A stretch of DNA of 64,000 bases, taken from contig CAJNDS010002201.1 in NCBI GenBank assembly GCA_905221605.1, positions 347,522-411,521 of the forward strand. Reading direction: 5' to 3'. Made by a program: the position numbers and the translations under genes. This DNA is from Symbiodinium natans (taxonomy: Eukaryota; Sar; Dinophyceae; Suessiales; Symbiodiniaceae). Below are positions 57,390 through 64,000 of the stretch, in pieces (positions within the stretch are counted from its first letter, which is position 1; each line of letters starts with the position of its first letter). The notes under the pieces were generated by a model. The model was not told the DNA's origin and did not search any database. It was given only the letters and a program-made list of their open reading frames with translations.

Positions 57390-59060
57390 CAGACAGGCTG
57401 TCAAGAATCAAGATTTCAAAGGCGGTAGGTGGTCCACGATAGCCCGGAATAGCGCAAGGCCCCGGGAGGCTCCGGAGTCAAACTTCGAAACAGTCAAGGC
57501 TTGAAGCCTCCAAGGCTACAGCCCCACAACCTGAAGCCTAAAGACTTCAACCTTCCTGGCCACAGCCCAAAACTCTGGAACCTTAACTGTTACAGTTCGT
57601 TTTGAGACTGGCTTTGCGTGCAGTTTCTCACACGAACCCACACTCAGAAAACAACAATGGTAGCACTGCCATGCATTGCGAATCCGTGGATATTTCCTGA
57701 ATGCATGAAACGTCAGGAGTATATTTTGACAGTTTCAACACCGCCAACCACTGCAAGCTGACATGCCCACATACAGCGCAACTCGGTCTCGGAACACTTC
57801 AATAGCCTGCCGAGGCCAAGCCGCACACGGTCTCAGAACATACGACTGAACGATTTCATGGTCAATCAAACTCAGAGGTCCTGCTTCATCTCATCCAGAG
57901 TACGAGTGGAAAAATCAACTACCGCATCGAAAGATGCCTCATTCACTTGAGTGGCAATAGGCCAACTTCTTTCGCTGGCGCTCCATGCCTTCACATCGTC
58001 TACTTAGGCTCCAACCGTCGTTTTGGCTAGATCTGTACAATTTACCAAGCCAGACGACCTCAGTAGCACACACACACACACACACATCGGTCGGCATACC
58101 TTCTCCATGCTTGGCAGCTGACTTTCGAAGCACTCCTCCACCATGTTCTTTGGCCAACCTGTGCCAAATCTGACACGGAAGGCAGTGGTCCACATCCTTG
58201 AGGGAATAAGCTAAGCCGCGCACGTACGATTACATCTCCAGTGTGTTACATGGGGTGCGATGCGGTCGAAGACATCCCAGTACCTCAAAAGAATGAGGCA
58301 ACTTAGCGAATGTTTGCTCTTCGCTATATGACCTGACATCACATGGCGGGTCACTTGGCACCTCTGCTGATGACTGTTACCTGCAGATGCTGGCACAGGG
58401 CAGGCTGCCATGATGTCAAGCACGCGATCGGTGAGACGAGTGTATCGTACCGCCCGACAAGCCAACCCCTCCACGGAGCCACTCTGCAGGGAACGCGCTC
58501 CTCACTCCCCCTACTGCAGTCAACCTGCGTGCCAGCAAGCTCCCACCTACGAGCTGAGCTGTTTTGGAGGAGTCCAGGTAAAACTAATTGTTTGGTATGG
58601 TTGTATGTGCTTTTCTGAAGTGATCTTTCCACTCCCCCCTCGGCACTGCAGGGCGATGGTCTAGGCCCTGGGCATTGTGGCCCTCTCGCACCAAACGCTC
58701 CGTTGTGTAGTGGCCCCGGAAGCCTGTGCCACCTGCCACAGATCGCTTGTGCCAAGGCTTTAGAAAGGAACGGGCTCTTGCATTCGAAAGGGACGGGACT
58801 CCCTCTGTGCTATCGCGTGTGGCTCAATGTTGGGAGAGCCTAGAACCAGCACCGACCTCAGATCTGAACTCTGGGATACCATGCTCTTGCAAGCCTCAAC
58901 ATGTTCGGGCACGCACAATAGGCAGTTGCCAAGGAAGCTCAGTGCCTGGCCACCCGCAAACGCCTCCCGAGAGCTCTCACACCCTGCTGCTGCAAGAGCC
59001 CCTTTCCCCTTGCGGGCGTCTCGCCTCGTCTGCTTTTGCCCTTTTTTGCCCTTTTGCACT
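57390..59060. other. Mostly unassigned; one candidate exon near 58195-58100
   Basis: The minus-strand segment about 58195-58105 (FRVRFGTGWPKNMVEECFES, then QLPSMEK) ends at a canonical GTATG donor and may belong to the gene at 57385-57030; a second frame is open there too. (AC)n at 58068-58087. No other motif. Confidence 0.35.
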
Positions 59061-59065
59061 GTGTA

Positions 59066-59104
59066 GTCACTGTGGAGTCACTGTGGAGTCACTGTGGAGT
59101 CACT
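59066..59104. repeat. Dodecamer repeat (GTCACTGTGGAG)n
   Basis: Three to four copies of a 12-bp unit just beyond the sulfotransferase stop codon. Confidence 0.85.
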
Positions 59105-59125
59105 TTCTGTTGCACCTAGCAGCAT

Positions 59126-60040
59126 CTAGGGGAGGTCCTCGTGAATATTGTAACCGAGCCTGCTGCGAAACTCTTCGTAGCGAGACTGCAAATCAGCCGG
59201 CATGGACCTGGTTGCCTTCCTGGCTTTTGACATGCACTCCTCACTGTTGGTGTGCCCAATAACGTCGGGAACGCGGCGCAGGTCTGCTTTCTTGGCCGCT
59301 TCGAGCACCCGACCGTGCTCCTCCTCGGTTATAAGACCTGCGAACCAGAAGTCTATCAGCTTCCTGGCTTCCTCATCGAAGTCCTTGGACGAGCGTGTAA
59401 ACTTTTCATAATCTATCCGGAAGGTGTCATTCTGGGGTTCAGCAAAGCTTGACATGTTGGCCACTTGTGGGAGCATCCTGTGTGCCATGAACGCCACACC
59501 GTCTTGTGCATCCATGCTAGGCACCACTCCCAGCGGCCAAGCTATCGGGTTGTACCACTCCTTCCATTCGTGGTGAAAGCAGTATGCCGAGGCGACCATC
59601 TCCAGAGGATCCCGCACGGGCACTACCACTTTCAGCACCCCTGGCCCGGCTGCCTCACGTTGCTGCTGAACAGTTTCAGCCGAGCACATGTCCACCTCAA
59701 TCCGCACAGGCGCCTCCGGATTGTAACAGACGCCCGGCCCACACGGACGGGTCATCAGCCCCAGGTCGTGTGTCTCGCCCCTCTCACCAAAAACACCCAG
59801 CTCGCCAAAGACGAACCAGACAAGCTTCTTGGTGAGGTCAACACCGGACTTGTGATGAGCACATGCAAGATACTGATGGACTTCCCATGGCTTCTGCCGC
59901 ACTTCGTGGCGGCGCCCTGTTCGGGTGGTTCGAGCTGTTCGGGCCACATGTGTGGCCTGCATCTGTACCATGAACACACCTGGCTCGACATCACCCAGCG
60001 CAGCTCCCAGCAGAGCCAACCATGGACGCCATCTCATCAT
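59126..60040 (-). CDS. Sulfotransferase-family protein, single exon
   Basis: A 304-residue open frame from an ATG (60040) with a signal-like hydrophobic N-terminus (WLALLGAALG). YLACAHHKSG is the 5'-phosphosulfate loop and VVPVRDPLEMVASAY the 3'-phosphate-binding motif (Arg-Asp-Pro and Ser) expected of PAPS-dependent sulfotransferases. A C-terminal helical region follows (FDEEARKLIDFWF, then VIGHTNSEE). Predicted to transfer sulfate from PAPS to a carbohydrate or other secretory-pathway substrate. Family membership is from motifs; the substrate is unknown. It lacks introns, unlike most neighbours, which suggests origin by retroposition or simply a single-exon gene. Confidence 0.8.
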   Translation of the reverse strand: MMRWRPWLALLGAALGDVEPGVFMVQMQATHVARTARTTRTGRRHEVRQKPWEVHQYLACAHHKSGVDLTKKLVWFVFGELGVFGERGETHDLGLMTRPCGPGVCYNPEAPVRIEVDMCSAETVQQQREAAGPGVLKVVVPVRDPLEMVASAYCFHHEWKEWYNPIAWPLGVVPSMDAQDGVAFMAHRMLPQVANMSSFAEPQNDTFRIDYEKFTRSSKDFDEEARKLIDFWFAGLITEEEHGRVLEAAKKADLRRVPDVIGHTNSEECMSKARKATRSMPADLQSRYEEFRSRLGYNIHEDLP

Positions 60041-60930
60041 GTCTTATCTCAGCATTGCTTCAGTGATTCAGCGTAATGGAGGGCCATACTCAGAGAGGGG
60101 TTTCTTCTGAGCCCAATATGTCTTTGGATGTCTCTGGCTTGCTCTGGCTTGAGGCTTGCAGGCATCCACGATTCCCCTCCTCTGACCCTCAATTCGCAGG
60201 AGCGTCCCCTACACGAGCAAGCTCCGGACATGTTGGGCCTCGGGGTGCCAGTACCAGCATCACGAGCAGTATGGCCTCGGCTTCCCGCGAATGCATCGAA
60301 TCACCAGGAAGCACTCAATCATGCGATCATATGCGATCCCTAGCGTCCGGCATGGTGCACGGCCCCAACGCCACGAACACCACGAACCCGCCTCAGACGC
60401 CCGATGGGTCGCCGCGCCCTTCAATGCCCCTACACTGAGCATCGCTGAGACTGACTAGGACCTCACTTGTCGCAGATCTCCATCCCCGCGAGAACCATTC
60501 ATCGGGCAATGCTCAGCTTAGAGTTACAAGAGCTTCTGCGCTTGCAGGTCCTATGCATCGCAAGGACCTGTCCCTGCAGTTCCCTGTTGTTGCGTGCTGC
60601 TGGAAGCTAGCTTCCAATCACAAAAGCACCCGTCTTGTGAACGAAATGGCTTCGATGTCAAAGGATTTCTCACAACAAGGCAAAAGCCAGTGCACTGAAT
60701 CATGCACATGGCGTCTTACATCTTCTTTCTCATCCGGTTGCTGGTCGCCTGCCCCACCGTGGGTTCCATGGCCAACGGATGCTCACACCGGTGTCTTGCT
60801 GGAGAGGTGAGGTGGTCTGCTTCTTGGCCCATCTTCAGGCGGCTTCGGGTCTTCTTGAACCTGCTGGGCGTCCAATGCTTTCAGCGCGCTGCAGACACGT
60901 CAAGCTGGTCGAGGATCGAAGCATCGGGCT
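60041..60930. other. No gene seen
   Basis: The gap between the sulfotransferase start and the oxygenase stop. Only short frames without motifs. Confidence 0.5.
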
Positions 60931-61993
60931 TTACTCGGAGCTGTCGGCAAAAACGACATCAGAGCGAAGAACATACTTGACGCCCTGGGTCACCGCAAGT
61001 GACTCATGCAGAAGGCATTCCTCAGGTTTGCGGCACCTACGAGGAGGCCTTGGAACCAGAATAACAAGGAGTGCTGATCTACTGGTGGGTAGTGACGATT
61101 CTAGCAGGGAGCATGGGGCATGGGCCTCGGAGCTTCGCCGTGGCACAAAAAAGGAAACAGCCGCCATGCAACTCTTAGCCAAGCTGCGGATCCATGCCGA
61201 TGAACCAGCGCCTGCCCTGCGACCGGCGCTACTCGTAGCACCTCCGCTCCACCAGCATAGAAGGCTGTCTCTCCACCCACTAGCTCGTGCTCCTCGCCGC
61301 TCAAGTAGATCAGCAGTGTGAACTCAGTTTTGCCCCTGGCCGTCTGATTGCTACCATCCACGTGCTTTCCAAACACGTCGCCGCCGGAGTACTTGTAGAT
61401 GCGAATGTTCTCATTGAGGCCTGGTCGGTGCTCACGTGCCTGTCTAAAGGCCAGCGCTGTCACATCTGCTGAAAAATGCTGAAAACGGCCTACTGGGCGA
61501 CGACTGCCCACACGCAACGCTGCCAGAGCTGTGTTCAGGCCTCGCACTGCAAGTTTACCAGGCTACCTCTCATCTTACACCACGCTGCATGACAACCGCT
61601 GCATGTACCAAAACGGCCAGGCCTGCATTCCAAAGCGCATCTGCAAACTGCGGGTCTTCAAATGAAACCCGGTAGTGATGCCTTGGACGTAAGGAGAGAC
61701 AACCGTCGAGCTGCCTTTTGCAGACCAAGACCATCCTTTGCTGGCGAAGCCTTTAAGGGGTGCTTCAGGGTGACGTGCATTTGTTTCATGACTGATACTT
61801 CTTGCATTTATCCGGGTTCATTTTGCCTCTTGTACTGCTTCTGAGGGTGCCTGTGAGCCTCGCCGAAGGCCGGGCCGCGGCTGGTCTGCAGCTCGAAGTT
61901 CGCCTCCTCCGATGCCTTGATTAGGACATGGGCTTCCTCCGCGTCGAGGACGCCCGGGACCAAAAAGATGTTGGGAATCCTCAACTTCTCCAC
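60931..61993 (-). CDS. 2-oxoglutarate/Fe(II) dioxygenase, prolyl-4-hydroxylase type
   Basis: Exons: from 61993 or a few codons later to 61851, then 61681-61615, 61439-61185 and 61020-60931; about 184 residues as drawn. The N-terminal part (IPNIFLVPGVLDAEEAHVLI, then SRGPAFGEAHR) is the usual lead-in, and VSFEDPQFADALW follows. GLNENIRIYKYSGGD precedes the iron ligands KHVDGS (His-X-Asp). Then come FTLLIYLS and GGETAFY, and CLLHES gives the distal His, followed by GVKYVLRSD (2-oxoglutarate-binding Lys/Arg region). Donors are GC, GT, GC, all in matching phase. There is no in-frame ATG at the 5' edge, and a stop lies just upstream of the GTG at 61993, so the first exon must be entered by splicing (for example AG at about 61983) and an upstream exon with the start is missing. 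Predicted to hydroxylate a protein or small substrate. Confidence 0.92.
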
Positions 61994-61999
61994 TCGCCG

Positions 62000-62340
62000 C
62001 AGTCACTTGCCTCTCGCATGTCTAGCAAAATGCACAGATGCACTCCTCGTCTCCTGGCTCTTCAACTCCTTCCGTCTCGGTGCTGCAGCCTCCGATCGCA
62101 AGCAAGACCGCAGGAGCACCAAGTCCAAGAGAGTTGAAGTTTGACCTCGAATCTGCGTCCCGGCTCTGGCGGTCGACCGCCCCAGCGCATGCGTCGGGCC
62201 TCTCGGATGCAAAGCCTAGACCACAACTTAAAGTTTTCAGATCCGAGATGCCTTCTCCTTGACACTCTGGCGAAAGACCCACCGCGAAGCAAGCAATCGC
62301 CGACGCATGGCAGGTCAGCTCGAGCCCTGTTTGCTAGGTG
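62000..62340. other. Between the oxygenase and carrier-protein genes
   Basis: A minus-strand frame at about 62150-62040 holds a hydrophobic stretch (LGLGAPAVLLAIGGC) that might be the signal-bearing 5' exon of the oxygenase. Unproven. Confidence 0.3.
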
Positions 62341-62359
62341 TTCATGACTCATGACCAAC

Positions 62360-63231
62360 CTGAACCGGCAACCGTTGTTGCCACATGACGAACCACTGCT
62401 TTGCAGCCACGTCTTTTTGCAACGCGGCAAAACGACGTGGCTCGATGTTCAGACCGCAGGCACGGAAGAGCTGTGTACGCAAGACTTCCTTCGTCTTCAC
62501 AGGCTGCCAGCTACGAACACTACCTACATTGCAACTACATGTGAAGCTCTCACATTTCCTAAACTCCGGCCAACTGGCTTTGCTCCACGATGTGTTCCGT
62601 GAGCTCACGCAACGTGGGAAAGTCAAAAAGTACTGTTGCCGTGTCTGTCATAAAGGGGAACGTGGAAGCGATGAGGTTCTGCAGGTCGATGGCCGACAAG
62701 CTGTCCAAACCAAGGTCCATGAGCGGACTCTCAGCATCAACGTGCCTTGGCTGTAAGCTGGACTTTGTGCTTTGCCCCTTGCACCCTCTCACGCCTACCA
62801 GCGCCGGAGTCTTAAATGCCTTCTCATCACTACAGCAGTCAGCGTTCGTCAGACGCACGCATACGGACGCGCAGGGTGACAAGCGGAGGTTGCTGCTTTC
62901 AAAATCAGCGGAGCGGCTGCTCGTCCGTCAGGACATTTTGAACATGCGACATCAGCTTACTTCTGACCATCTCGCGATCGACGCCCTGTGACCGAGCAAC
63001 TTTTCCCGCAGCGTCTGGCCTCACCAGCCACTTTTTTGTCTGGTTGATTGCGCATGCCTCCAACGTGTGCACCTTTTTTGGGATGCCGCCAGCACTCTCA
63101 GATGGCGCCAAACCATCAAGTTGCAAACAGTCACGGTCGTGCCTGAGTGAGCTTGTGTCGTACGCGGCTTCAGCCTCGTAGTAGTCCTCGTCATCAGCAC
63201 GGTCAATCCACAAACGCCACTGTTCCGCCAC
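62360..63231 (-). CDS. Protein with a polyketide/fatty-acid-type acyl carrier domain (partial)
   Basis: Exons: about 63231-62915, 62745-62565, and a probable 62503 to about 62360. The carrier domain is assembled across intron 1: MVRSKLMSHVQNVLTDEQ (helix 1) joins ESPLMDLGLDSLSAIDLQNL, whose GLDSL serine is the 4'-phosphopantetheine attachment site, and then FDFPTLRELTEHI. Intron 1 uses a GC donor (62914-62913) in phase 2 and restores the normal spacing of the domain. Intron 2 uses GT in phase 0. The region before the carrier domain is acidic (ADDEDYYEAEAAYD) and unrecognised. Neither the start nor the stop is certain, and ketosynthase or other catalytic domains were not found in the window. 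It could be one module end of a larger synthase or a discrete carrier protein. Confidence 0.8.
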
Positions 63232-64000
63232 TTCTCAGCATTCTGATGCTAGCTGGCTTCCCCTCGTGGGCTGACTAGCACTGCGTGCATTCCTCCATTC
63301 TACCCGGTACTACCTCAACTCAGGCACTTGGCTCTGCCTCCTCTGTCTGCCGGGCGCGTTGCAGCTCTTCTCCTGATGCCAAACCCTAACACCCCAAAGC
63401 TAGTAACATAGTAAGAACTTCTCAAGGTGACTGCTCTGCATCCTCTGGGCTAGCCGATTCTAAAACATTTGCTTATTTGCATTATCTTCGGAGCCTCATG
63501 GGCAGGCGCTCCTCGATTTTTATGTGGCCAACTTGGAGATGTATTCTCTATGCAGGATACGTCTCGCTCTTAGTAATCTAGCGATCGAGTGAAGTTTCTT
63601 GTTAACCTGCAAATCGTGTCTGAGGGCCTGCCCCCCAACCGATTGACACCATGGTACAAGTGAAAGGAAGGTCGCACCGTTAGTTACTTTGAGGAAGCCC
63701 TTAGCTTCAGGCATCCCAAGTTTTTCACTGCTAACCGGTGGCGGAGATGGTGGGATTCTGGCTCGTCTTTCTCACATGAATAGCTATACACGTATATTCT
63801 CCAGATGGTGTCATCTTAGCCTTTGAATTTAGTGGGCAACACTCATTTGATTTTTGGCAAGTTCTCTTGTCAGTCATCCTTTTCTTCACTTATTTACTGA
63901 TTGTTGAAATTTCTTTCAGGGCTGGGGAGCGAATACCACAGACCAAGCACAATTGATTGCACATGGGCCAGGTGCTGCAGTCTGGCCACGCGCCATCTTT
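63232..64000. other. No gene seen
   Basis: More AT-rich than the rest, with only short frames. A short CCCTAAC motif lies at about 63382-63391. Upstream exons of the carrier-protein gene may lie here or beyond the window. Confidence 0.4.

Overview
The window is eukaryotic nuclear DNA. It most resembles a dinoflagellate genome, probably of the Symbiodiniaceae/Suessiales type. This is inferred from four things. Every gene I could recognise lies on the minus strand, in one head-to-tail series. The introns use GC and GA 5' splice sites about as often as GT, with acceptors mostly AG followed by G. Short interstitial CCCTAAA (telomere-type) tracts and many microsatellites are scattered through it. 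The gene content (divergent lipoxygenase, carrier-protein domain, sulfotransferase, TPT-type transporter) fits an alga. Exons are often very short (13-100 nt), so simple open reading frames hide most genes; the gene models below were joined by hand using family motifs and phase-compatible splice sites.

Left part (1-15 kb): 1-3.2 kb has no recognisable gene. Blocks at 4.0-7.3 kb and 8.6-14.9 kb are two diverged copies of one segmental duplication, in the same order and orientation. Each ends in a copy of the basal-body/microtubule protein SSNA1 (copy A 7064-6073, copy B 14673-13500). Two further exon blocks of unknown genes are conserved between the copies. The second copy has been enlarged by simple repeats, including a 62-nt C run and an octamer array.

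Middle (16-31 kb): a 549-codon exon of an unknown secreted or membrane-anchored protein (18103-16454), a fragmentary unknown gene near 20 kb, a complete three-exon glycerophosphodiester phosphodiesterase (24576-23156), fragments of unknown genes at 25-28 kb, and a 13-exon TPT/SLC35-type transporter (30341-28084), in frame throughout.

Right (31-64 kb): unknown exon clusters, an MFS transporter of the phosphate-symporter type (39528 to about 38310), a multi-exon divergent lipoxygenase (about 43630-40903), several polytopic membrane protein genes (45.6-44.9, 47.0-46.4 and 56.7-54.2 kb), an F-box-like exon, a gene ending in an acidic tail (54019-53676), a single-exon sulfotransferase (60040-59126), a four-exon 2-oxoglutarate/Fe(II) oxygenase of prolyl-4-hydroxylase type (61993-60931) and exons of a protein with a polyketide-type acyl carrier domain (63231 to about 62360). 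Two hairpin (MITE-like) elements flanked by 8-bp direct repeats and a third small repeat family were found. No rRNA, convincing tRNA, CRISPR array, bacterial-type promoter, terminator or riboswitch was seen.

The genes do not form one pathway. Their common features are the shared strand and the intron style. Gene starts are often uncertain, because first exons can be tiny and some open frames begin without an ATG.
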